Assembly: GCA_026122225.1 (NCBI GenBank)
Contig: JANEZZ010002244.1
Coordinates: 862,501-926,500, forward strand
From: Heloderma charlesbogerti
Lineage: Eukaryota; Chordata; Lepidosauria; Squamata; Helodermatidae
Reading direction: 5' to 3'
Length of the DNA: 64,000 nt
Each line of letters begins with the position of its first letter. The first letter of the stretch is position 1. The notes under the pieces were generated by a model that was given only the letters and a program-made list of their open reading frames with translations, was not told where the DNA came from and ran no database searches. Positions 55,152-64,000 of the stretch are shown piece by piece. The position numbers and the translations under genes were made by a program.

Positions 55152-55287
55152 CAGGAGCAGGCAATTTGTGGCCCTCCAGATCTTTTGGCCTACAACTGCC
55201 ATCAGCCTTAGCCAGCATAGCCCTTAGTGAGGGAACATGGGAGTTGTAGATCAAAACATCTGGAGGGCCAAAAGTTGCTCACCCCTG
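55152..55287. mobile_element. Palindromic hAT MITE
   Basis: CAGGAGCAGGCAATTTGTGG and GGCCCTCCAGATCTTTTGG are mirrored by CATCTGGAGGGCC and AAGTTGCTCACCCCTG. Flanks GTGTAGAA and CTCTAGAG agree at five of eight positions. Common squamate-type MITE. Confidence 0.8.
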
Positions 55288-56612
55288 CTCTAGAGCAATA
55301 AAAACTACATTGGTTTTATTGGGGAACTGAAATATTAGGCACCAGCCCCAACAACCTGAGCTTCAGCAATGAGCAAAGGATCACTGAGAGGTGGCTGTAG
55401 CTGTCATTTTGGGTTTGTGGCAGGCTCGGTGGTGGGCCCTCCTGAGGGCTTGGGCCATTGACAACTGCCCAGCAGTGCCAACACCTCACTCCAAGCCTGA
55501 TTAGATTAATGCTTCTTGCAGAGTAGAAGATGACCAATCCTGAAAGTTCAACAGTGGCTCTGACAAAACCATTTTCAGTCTATAATCCTTTGATGTCCTT
55601 ACAGAAGAGGAAAACAAAGCTTGCAAAAAGTTTTCCTTAGCTAAAACTCATTACTATAGGATGTAGGATTTAAACATTTGCTCTTGTTTTGCCCTGCGAT
55701 TCAAAATCTATGGTTAAATTATCATCATGACCTAGTTCTTCATTTCAGTTAATTGCCAACATAAATAGTGAATTAGCTACTAAGAAAATTTGCAATAAAC
55801 TGTTAATTGTTATTTTAAAAGATTTTCTTCTTTATGTTTTACAAAAAAGTCCTGATTTCAGCTCCAAAGAAGAGCAAGGCAGACATTTTTTCCATGATGA
55901 ACTACCCAGAACCTGCTGTACAAGCAGTGTGTGACTTGTGTGTTTTAAGTCAGCCAAAGAGAAGTCAGCCAAGGGAAAGACAGCAGAGTTTGGCAGCGTT
56001 TTCAGCTCTCACTGGACCAACTACAGTATTTCTGCAAGCAGGCTCCTATCAGTGGACCTATGGTAGGTGCTAGCTACAGCAAGACACATCCCACAAACCA
56101 AAATTCAAGGTGAGTTATGAATGCAGGTGATAATTGTTTAGGGCATTGCTGGTTTTGATGGAAAGCTAAGGAAGATGGGGGATGGGGAAAAGGTTGTTTA
56201 GGATTCCTAGAAATAAAAGAAAGACGCTTCAGACTCACATGTAGATTCTTACATTCAATTCATATTCAGCATTTTTAACAATGAGATGCCTCCAAATGAT
56301 AGAACCATATCGGGATATTTGCCATGGAGATGGGTGAGTCCTTGTTTAAGGAACATATCTTAGTTTGGGGCTTCGCTTCACCCACACCTTGGTGTCTGTA
56401 TTCCTTTTTCCCCAAGTTCTGCAAAATCAATCAGTTGGATTTTCAGCTAGTAGCTGCAGGGCTGGTTGTTGCTCACTTCTGCCCACAAGCATTCTTGAAC
56501 CTTTGATTCCTGGCCTTCTTTGCCCCTTTTCCATAGGGTGAGAGCTGTGTTGGTTGCTAGGCATGCAGGTCAATCTGATGGGAAGTTGGGAATTAGAGTA
56601 ATTCCTGCAGAG
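55288..56612. other. No gene seen
   Basis: A frame at 55834-56073 follows a pyrimidine-rich tract ending in AG but has no known domain. Confidence 0.45.
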
Positions 56613-56750
56613 CAGGGATAGGGAATGTCTGGTCCTCCAGATGTTGTTGGACTGCAGCTCTCATCAACTCTCACCATTGGTTCAATTGTCTAGGGCTGAT
56701 GGCAGCTTCAGTCTCACAACATCTGGAGGACCAGACATTCCCCACCCCTG
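56613..56750. mobile_element. Palindromic hAT MITE
   Basis: CAGGGATAGGGAATGTCTGG, TCCTCCAGATGTTGTTGG and their complements ACAACATCTGGAGGA and CATTCCCCACCCCTG. Flanks CTGCAGAG and CTTTAGAC match at five of eight. Confidence 0.82.
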
Positions 56751-57096
56751 CTTTAGACACTATCTAACATAGAGGATGGCAGTGCTAACAACCAAGGCGG
56801 TTCTTGGTGGGGAAAGGGGCATTTGGAAAGCTCTCTCTGGGTTCTCTATACAGGTTATCCACACAGAGTCTGTTACCTTCTCCTTCCTCTCAGCTTTCAG
56901 ACAGTTCCTCTCTGGCACTAGCAAAGTAGATCCTGTTTTAATAGCAAGGGTTACTAACTAAAGGTAGTTAGAACAAACCACCATTTGCGATGTTTGAACA
57001 CAACAATGAACTATGATTTATTCTACACCAGGAATGGAAGCTTTAAATCTTCACCCCTCATGCAGGAAGGAAGGTAGGAAGTGTGAGTCCTTGAGA
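56751..57096. other. No gene seen
   Basis: Unassigned. Confidence 0.45.
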
Positions 57097-58576
57097 CCAT
57101 TAAGTGCAGCATAAATCAATATAACAGCTGAAAACCACAAAATAACAATACAACCAGAATAAAACCTAGCAGCAATGCAGAGATTTAAAATAAAGATTTA
57201 AAACACCAGAGCTAAAAGACTAGGAAGCTAAAATGCTAAAATACTGGGAGAATAAAAGGGGTTTCAACTGGAGCTGGAAGGAGTACAATGTAGGTGCCAA
57301 GTGGACCTCTTTAGAGAGCTCATTCCACAGCCAGGGTCCCACAGCAAAAAATGCCCTCTTCCCGGTAGCCACCTACCTCACTTCCTCTGGCAGGGGCTCA
57401 CAGAGAAGGACCCCTGAAGATGATCTTAGGGTCCAGGCAGGCACATATGGGAGGAGGTGATCCTTCAGATAACCTGGTCTCAAGTCGTTAAGGGCTTTGA
57501 AAGTTAATACCAGCACTTTGAATCGGGTCTGGAAATGGACTGGCAGCCAGTGCAGCTGGAAAAGTACTGGTGTAACGTGATCTCATTGGCCAGTCCCTGT
57601 TAATGATCTTGCTGCCCTATTTTGGACTAGCTGAAGTTTCTAGAACATTTTCAAGGGCAGCCCCACATATAACTCATTGAAGTAATCCAGACGATAAGTT
57701 ATCAGAGCATGGATAACTGTAGCTAGGCTATCTCTGTCCAGATAAGGGCATGGTTGGTATATCAGCCTAAGCTGATAAAGTACTCCATGCCACTGAGTTC
57801 ACTTGTGCCTCAAGTGACAGTTCTGGGCCCAAGAGCACCCCCAAACTACCAACCTGATCCTTTAGAGGGAGTGCAACCCCCTCCAGAACAGGTTGAATAT
57901 CACCTAGCTGGGCAGATGAACCACCCACTAACAGTACCTCTGTCTTTCTGGACTCAGTTTCAGTTTATTGGCCCTCATCCAGTCCATTACCATACCCAGG
58001 CACTGATTCAGAACAGCCACTGCTTCACTTGGGTTTGATGAGAAAGAGAGGTAGAGCTGGGTGTCATCTGCATATTGATAGCACCTCAGCCTACATCTCC
58101 CGATAACCTCCCCCAGTGGTTTCATGTAAATGTTGAACAGCATAGGGGATAAAATAGAGCCCCATGGAACTCCGTGGCATAATTGCCAAGACACAGAGCA
58201 ATAATCCCTCAGCACCACCTTCTGGAATCAGCCATCCAAGTAGGAGCGGAACCACTGCAGTGCAGTGCCTCCAACCCCCAACCCAGACAATCTATCCAGA
58301 AGGATACCATGGTTGATGGTATCGAAATCCAGGAAGAGATCCAGGAGAATCAACACGGTCACACTCCCTTTGTCCCTCTCTCAGCAGAGGTCATCCCACA
58401 GGGCAACCAAGGCAGCTTCCATTCCAAAACCAGGCCTGAAGCCTGATTGAAATGGATCTAGATAACCCGTTTTATTCAAGAGTGCCTGGAATTGTCCTGC
58501 AATAGCTTGAGAAAATATTGAGATGTTCTGTGCCCCCCAGATCTTATAAGAGCTTGTTTGGTGCAGCTCCTTCCTC
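57097..58576 (-). mobile_element. L2 LINE, long 3' part including RT, minus strand
   Basis: On the minus strand it encodes L2 ORF2 from the RT fingers to the C-terminus: SGFRPGFGMEAALVALWDDL (58450-58391), GVPWGSILSPMLFNIYMKPL (motif B, about 58169), YADDTQLY (motif C, intact), WMRANKLKL, then LQLVQN-, HWLPV- and F-VLTFK-like blocks and an LWN-L block near 57330. The AT-rich 3' UTR ends around 57100. Multiple frameshifts. This is the longest L2 copy here. Confidence 0.9.
57928..58218 (-). pseudogene. L2 reverse transcriptase fragment
   Basis: 97-codon open piece of the L2 RT palm with motif B (GVPWGSILSP, Trp replacing the usual Gln) and motif C (YADDTQLY) followed by WMRANKLKLSPE. The upstream palm and fingers are in another frame (58381-58578). 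Not functional because of frameshifts on both sides. Confidence 0.85.
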
Positions 58577-58618
58577 AAAAACCGCCCAGAGAGCTTCGGC
58601 TATTGGGTGGTATAGAAA
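58577..58618 (+). mobile_element. L2 3' tail, plus strand
   Basis: AAACCGCCCAGAGAGCTTCG ... GGTGGTATAGAAATG is the L2-type 3' tail. It abuts head-on the 5' end of the minus-strand L2 copy. Confidence 0.7.
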
Positions 58619-58622
58619 TGAA

Positions 58623-58687
<65 letters not shown>
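58619..58687. repeat. (TAGA)n microsatellite
   Basis: About 16 tetramers growing from the L2 tail. Confidence 0.97.
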
Positions 58688-59194
58688 ATCTCCAATAACT
58701 ACATTACCAGGAAATGTACCCAGGCAGAAGCAAATGAGGCCTGTGAATACAGCATGCATACAATAGCTAACACTCTGATCCTCTGTATATTGATTTGGAT
58801 TTGGAAGTATACATAATGGGAGCCATTATACTAATGGGAGCGATACCCAAGTTAGTGTGTGTAGGACTGCATCCTAAGAGTGTGAGCCCAGTGCCTTGTT
58901 CAAATCCCACCTCAGCTGTGACTCATCTTAGGTGTTCTTACACAAACCTCTGTCTCTCAGTCCATCACAGCCCCACTCCTGAGAGACAGCCAGGCCTCTG
59001 GCACAGAGAAAGAGATACAAGTTGGATCAGGAAGACAGATGGTGTAAGCCATGGAGGTGCTGAACCCAGCAGGTTTTAGCACCAAGCCTGAGCCCGTCAG
59101 CCAGAAACCCCTTGAGCCCAAGACCCCTGGACTGGGTCTGGAACCCCTGGAGACCGCACCACCTGCGCCAGATTCTGGAAGAATCGAGGCCCTT
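58688..59194. other. No gene seen
   Basis: A Pro/Glu-rich frame (59051-59200: KPLEPKTPGLGLEPLETAP) is of unknown origin and runs into the L2-like tail. Confidence 0.4.
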
Positions 59195-59580
59195 TATACC
59201 AGAGTCCTCATATTCCCCAAAGCCTGCTCACCAGCATTAGCAATGAATAAGTTCTGCAGGAGAGGCTGTCTTGAGGTCACCACTAACCTCAGAGACCATT
59301 TTTTGGACACGTATGAAAGGACTTCCTCCTGTGTCACTCAGCTTGTTTCCAAAGTATGCAATGTCCTCCCTCAAGGACTGTGATTGGCCCCCACTCTCTT
59401 GGCTTTTAGAAGACACAGCTTTTTAATTTAGACTTTTAAATTATGTAGTTAATATTTTAATGTTTCTAATGTTCTTGGTTTTTTATATTGTTTTAAGGTT
59501 TTATTGTTTTGAACGGTTGTGCACTGGCTTAATGGGGTGCAAATAAGGTGGCATATAAAAGTTAATAATAAATTTAAAAA
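59195..59580 (+). mobile_element. L2-like LINE 3' end
   Basis: CNVLPQG-like block near 59360, then a T-rich 3' UTR and AATAAATTTAAAA. Diverged. Confidence 0.55.
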
Positions 59581-60160
59581 CAGGGCAAGAGTTATAGTAA
59601 TACATCATTCATCCTTCATTACCACTAATAAGCCCCCAAAGGCTGCTTTTCATTGTTAAAAGTTGGAGCTTTGCTACATGCATTTGCATGTAATGCGTTG
59701 TTTGTCCCTGAAACTGACCTAACTTACAGGAGTGTCATATGGATTGTGGAGATAATCTCTGTGGAAGCTCTCTGAACAATGAATAAAATTCTGCATAAAT
59801 GCAAAGCCTTTATTACTCTATTGCTGTATTCCCTCTTGACAAGGAGCAGAGGCTTCTTCTTTGTGTTCTCTGTGCGGTCCCGCATATGGTTTCTGGTCTT
59901 CTACATTGACAGGATATCAATATTCAGGTGTGACCCTCACCTTTTCATCTATTCTGAGGCTCTTCAGAAGGGTTTGCCAGTGTTAACCCAATGCCTCATG
60001 CTGGATCTTGTTCACTGCCCATTTGTGCTATGACCTGGCTCTGTTGTTAGTCCCATTAGGGTGGGGAGGGGTCCATGTACCTTCTGCAAGAGTCCTCACA
60101 TTCTCCATGGCCTTTATGCTATTTGGTCACAACTGCCCATGTTCATCAGACATTATGTAT
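59581..60160. other. Unassigned sequence upstream of a LINE fragment
   Basis: A frame at 59779-60033 has no recognisable domain. Confidence 0.4.
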
Positions 60161-61020
60161 TGATGAAGACTGCTGCCAAACTGAGAAGTAGAAATAACAT
60201 TCTACACAAATTATGCAGCACTAGCTGGGGCTCGACAGCGGATATGCTGAGAATGACCGCATTCAGTCTGGTTTACTCAGCAGCAGAGTACTGTGCGCCA
60301 GTGTGGCTTAATAGTCCGTACACGAGAAAGATCAATACACAACTGCATGAGTCAATGCGCATTGTTAGTGGGATGATACAACCTACTCCCACATACTGGC
60401 TGCCTGTTTTGAGCCACATACCACCTCCGGATGTAAGATGAAAGAGTGCCCTTCTTCAAGAATATCGGAAGATTATTGAAACTCTCCAGCTACCAATATT
60501 AAATGACGTAACCTACTTGAGCGAAACAAGCTAAGATCGAGACATCCAGCCATTTCTACCACTAAAGCTCTTCTAGAAGATGATTTTAATATCCACAACA
60601 CATGGAAACAACATTGGCTGGGAAACTGTCCTCCACAATGCCGAAGCTTGCCCTGCATCTTGGAAAAACCACCTGGTTTTGACCAGCCCCGTGCGATATG
60701 GACAACCTTGAACTGAATTCACACGGGTCATGGTAGATGTGCAGATGCCCTTTATAAATGGAGCAAAATAACATCATCAAATTGTGATTGTGGGGCTGAA
60801 AAACAAACTACCCAACATGTAGTGACAGAGTGTCAAAACCGAGCCTACAATGGAGACTTTGCTGATTTCCTGGCTGTGACAACTGAAGCAAAAAACTGTA
60901 TCTTTAACCTAGACATACGTTTGTGATCTTCCTGTCTATATTTTATATTTCATCTTTATTATGCTCTATGTTTTTATTGTAACATGATGTGAATGTGCCA
61001 TATGATAAAATAAAATAAAT
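60161..61020 (+). mobile_element. LINE 3' fragment of a Jockey/Vingi-like lineage
   Basis: Frames encode KLRSRNNILHKLCSTSWG, LVYSAAEYCAPVW, STPT/PTPTYWLPVLS-like and PPDVR-stop-KSALLQEY, typical of the post-RT region of I/Jockey-group LINEs. Near 60785-60840 a zinc-knuckle-like NCDCGAE...HVVTEC (C-x-C...H...C) precedes the terminal LDIRL and stop. The tail is ATGATAAAATAAAATAAATT. It is clearly unlike the CR1, L2 and BovB copies. Vingi is my best guess, since Vingi occurs in lizards. Stops and frameshifts make it inactive. Confidence 0.7.
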
Positions 61021-61827
61021 TATGTATTGAGTGTTCAGACTTGGGTGGATGCTTCTTTTGGGCGGACTGTGCTGGCTTCAGTGGTTGCCTGATGCCACCT
61101 TCCCCAAATGGAAGTCAGTCAGCTTACGTTTCTTCCATGTATGGGACTTCACAGGGACCACAGAGAAGAAAGAGAGTCGCTTACTGTGAGTGGGTCTGGG
61201 GGCAAAGGCACCTCAAAACCTCCGTGGTCCATGGACTCCATCAGAGACACAGCAGCTGGAAATACGCTTTAACTCAGAAGTTTAATAAGAAAGTCACTCC
61301 TAGTTACAACACTGGTAGCCTTCCAACAGAAAGTAAAACAATTGGAGAATTGCTCATTCACTAGTAGAATTCTCTCCACCCTACGGCAGGGACCGACGCC
61401 GGGCGGATAAATAATCCTCCCACAATTTGTCTCTGCCAAATGCAGCACCCACAGCTGCTAACTCTTTCTCTTCTGTTGCATCCCAGCGCCTTTCTGGAGG
61501 AAAACGCTGACTCTTCCAGTCTTGAGAGGGAAAGTCCAGTGCAGCCTTTTGGTAGCTTGCTCTTATGGGAGCAATAAAGGAAGGAGGGTAGAGCTCTTCT
61601 GTCCCTGATAGATTAGGCTGCCAATGAGGAGTGGAGTTTGGCATTTCCCAGGTAAAACGCTGTTCTTCACTCCTGGCTTGTATCTCTCTCTCTCCTGCTT
61701 TCAGGGTCTCTGTTCATCTCCACGTCTCTTCTCCCCCTCCTCCCCCTCCTTCACTTTCCCCTGTTTTTTATCCAGTGTCTGCCTGCTTCCCCCCCCCCCA
61801 TCATCCTCTTCCCCTCCTCCTTCTTTG
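61021..61827. other. Possible LTR-retroelement remnant, minus strand
   Basis: On the minus strand an 88-codon frame (61644-61381; contains TEELYPPSFIAPIRASYQK) is followed by sequence with a TTATTAAACTTCTGAG polyadenylation-like region at about 61280. I do not recognise the protein. A retroelement is plausible but not shown. 61690-61830 is pyrimidine-rich. Confidence 0.25.
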
Positions 61828-61880
61828 GGGTTGGACTTGGTCTTGTAGGCCCCTTCCAACCCTACTATTCTATGATTCTT
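61828..61880 (+). mobile_element. CR1 3'-terminal fragment
   Basis: GGGGTTGGACTTGGTCTTG, CCTTCCAACCCTACTATTC, TATGATTCT: only the last 50 bp or so of CR1. Confidence 0.85.
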
Positions 61881-62374
61881 CCAGGTGAATCTTATCACAG
61901 GGATTAACCCAGACCTTGAGCATGTGCCGGCTGGTGTTGCTATTCCTTTGGACTGCCGCTGCTTGCCACTGCCCTGGCATAGCTGCCAGCCTCTGAAAGG
62001 GTGAGGGGCACCCTGGCAATGCTGTGATGGGCCTGCAGGATTCTGGGTAAGAGACGGCGATCCCCACCAATCCCTCACACTTACTTGTAACTGTTGTTCT
62101 TTCAGTGGTCTTTCTTGCAGTCACACAACCCACCCTCCTTCCCTGCTACCTGTCACTTCTGACCTGCTTCCACTCTGGTTTCTCCTTATATAGCAGCTGC
62201 AGTTGTCAATTAGGATCTGAGTGGGAAGGTGAGACCCTTCCCTCTTTGAGCATGAGTTCTGAGGGTTGGATTTGCCCACCAAAATTCTTCTGCCTAATTC
62301 TAGATTCTTCTCTAGAAAGTTCCAAACCTTGCTTTATGCAGGGAAAGCTGGTGGATCCAATTTCCGTGGGGAGA
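61881..62374. other. No gene seen
   Basis: Unassigned. Confidence 0.45.
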
Positions 62375-62523
62375 AGATTCCATTCTGGGTTTTAGTTGCA
62401 ACCAGCCAGAAGTCTAAAGGAGCTGTCCAAGGTGCAGGATCTTATCCCCAAAATGGGTCCAGCACCTTGGATAGCTCCATTAGACATCTGAATGGTTGTA
62501 ACTAAAACCCAGAATGGAATCTC
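62375..62523. mobile_element. Fold-back MITE
   Basis: AGATTCCATTCTGGGTTTTA and GTCTAAAGGAGCTGTCCAAG are mirrored by CTTGGATAGCTCCATTAGAC and TAAAACCCAGAATGGAATCT. The arms are about 65 bp. No flanking duplication found. Confidence 0.85.
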
Positions 62524-63319
62524 CGCCCCTCCGAACTCAGATCAGCCAGTCTCCCCTGGCTTTATGCTAGCACAGAACCCATGTATATCACTGTGCAGAT
62601 GACAAAGAACAAGAGGGAGAGATAACTAAACTCTCTATACTGCCTGTTGCTCATTTCCCCCCCTATTCTTTCCCTCTCTGCCCTTATAAATGGCTGTGCA
62701 ACAGCTGTCAGGTATTTGTGAACACAGCTACAAAGAAATACATAGCCTCTGTTTACTACCTACTTTCAGTATTTCTGTAAATAAGCTCTGAAAAATATTA
62801 GAGCTATGAGAAACGGCGAGAGGCTGTACACTGTCACTGTCATCTATTCGACAGGATGGCTTAATTTGTTTATTCTTTCAGATGGAGTCAATCAAAAGTG
62901 GACACAGGAAGCTACATCTTTAAGTGGTGTGCAAATGTCAGAGTCCTTCAGCACTGTGGCTACTTTTGAAAGAGCAACAAAAATTAGACAAAAATACCCT
63001 GCCATGCCCTAGTTCTATAAAGCCGCTGGTGGCCTAACAGCTTGAAACCATCCTATCCCACAGATAACAATTAGGACTGGATTCATCAAAGGGGAGCAAT
63101 CATTCTAAGACCTTCGTTCTGAGAAGGTCTCTTCTGAGCAGAATTCCAATTAGTAACTCTGTACTTCTCTGTAATCAGGGAGGATTTATATTTTGTTTTC
63201 TAGTATTTAAAGGGATGAGTCGTACTTCATTTCTCACGTACTGAAGCCAATAGTCAAAGTTAGCTCTGACTTCAATGAAGATGGTGCATTTTAAATATTA
63301 AATCTGGTTTTGGATCAAG
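62524..63319. other. No gene seen
   Basis: Unassigned; no recognisable repeats. Confidence 0.45.
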
Positions 63320-63562
63320 CACTTTCAGGTTGTTTCAGCACCAGGTGAGGGCATTCTTATTGATCTAGGCCTTTTAAAGAATGCATAGTCTGAACTTATT
63401 AGTAAGTTTAAGTTAAACTGTGCAGTTTAACTGTGTTTTAGTTTTTAATGTTTTTATTGTTTTTTTACTGTGTTTTTAATGGTATATCTGTTCTTTGAGC
63501 TGTCCAGAGAACTTCTATTATGGGGTTGCTATATAAATACAGCTAATAAATCAATAAACAAA
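63320..63562 (+). mobile_element. L2 LINE 3' UTR and tail
   Basis: GTTTCAGCACCAGGTGAGGG (L2 C-terminal coding end), a T-rich 3' UTR, and GAGCTGTCCAGAGAACTTC ... CTATATAAATACAGCTAATAAATC. Typical L2 tail. Confidence 0.7.
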
Positions 63563-64000
63563 TATTCTCTAAAATATCCACGTGGTTACAGTCTGGATAA
63601 CCTAAAGCCAGTAAAGCCTCCTAAAATCACACTTTGTCTCAGAGCCACTTCCTCCCCCTCACACCATTCTAGCACTTGCCTTCTCTTCATAGTGCACAAA
63701 AAAAAATAAGTTGGGGTCACTTGTCATCCTAGTAGTGCTTCCAAACTGTAAGGCTAACTCTAGAATCTCTGGGGAACTTTTCCTCCCTCACTAGCCCAGT
63801 AAGTAGTTATTATATTCCAAAGGGTTAGAAGAAGCAGAGACAGGTGTTTATAAAATATTATTATTGAATTTAATAGTTAATGAACCTAGCAGTTTTTCTT
63901 CATAAACATCAACTTTAATAGTTCCCCTCCTTTTCACACACACCCCTTTTCTTTCCACTTGTCCCAGAATTCTGTCCTCCTGCAAGGAACTTTCTCTCTC
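63563..64000. other. No gene seen
   Basis: Unassigned to the window end. Confidence 0.45.

Noticed and set aside
55834..56073. Exon encoding a Lys/Gln-rich peptide
   Set aside because: No domain recognised; the frame is short and the flanking acceptor-like site is unremarkable.

Overview
The window is non-coding vertebrate DNA, most likely from a squamate reptile (lizard or snake). The main evidence is a nearly complete BovB (RTE) LINE at about 22.4-25.6 kb and tRNA-derived SINEs of the Sauria type (27.86-28.19 kb; 26.74-27.04 kb, minus strand). It also holds old CR1, L2 and L3-like LINE pieces, many hAT-type and fold-back MITEs, and long CA/GT, GAAA and TAGA microsatellites. I found no convincing host protein-coding exon, tRNA gene or functional rRNA gene. 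Every long reading frame I could interpret lies in a transposable element or in low-complexity sequence. The species, and whether this is intergenic or deep intronic DNA, cannot be decided from the sequence alone.

Layout. 0-4.5 kb: one copy of a long LTR-like repeat, a tRNA-derived SINE, a large fold-back MITE, a TTAA-type element, and two neighbouring GC-rich elements of a hAT-like family ('H') built from nested palindromes. 4.5-11.3 kb: mostly unique AT-rich DNA with an L3-like and a CR1 fragment. 11.3-15.4 kb: a GC-rich hAT element, a second TTAA-type element, the second LTR-like copy carrying a small H element, a CpG-rich island that runs into a very C-rich tract, and a third complete H element. 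15.5-22.3 kb: L2, SINE and short repeats in unique DNA. 22.4-25.6 kb: BovB, inactivated. 26.0-27.5 kb: an unusual inverted-terminal-repeat DNA element ('A') with a nested SINE. 27.8-31.9 kb: SINEs, L2, a hAT MITE and an L3-like LINE. 32-38.3 kb: mostly unique with L2, MIR-like and L3-like pieces. 38.4-42.4 kb: a second A element broken by two oppositely oriented CR1 copies. 42.5-50.7 kb: repeat family 'G', a 5S-rRNA/CR1 chimeric SINE, a BovB fragment with a snap-back 5' end, and a nearly perfect hairpin MITE. 50.7-54.9 kb: two hAT elements with exact 8-bp target duplications, then AT-rich unique DNA. 55-64 kb: MITEs, a long L2 copy, a different LINE lineage (Jockey/Vingi-like C-terminus), fold-backs and L2 tails.

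No gene pathway is present. The window records successive insertions: old L2/L3/MIR-like elements, then CR1, hAT and TTAA MITEs, then BovB and its dependent SINEs. The strongest candidates for something undescribed are the H elements (alternating palindromic modules arranged symmetrically, with splice-donor-like motifs facing outward at both ends), the 5S-rRNA/CR1 chimera, and the repeat families A and G. All family assignments come from recognition by eye; no database search was run.
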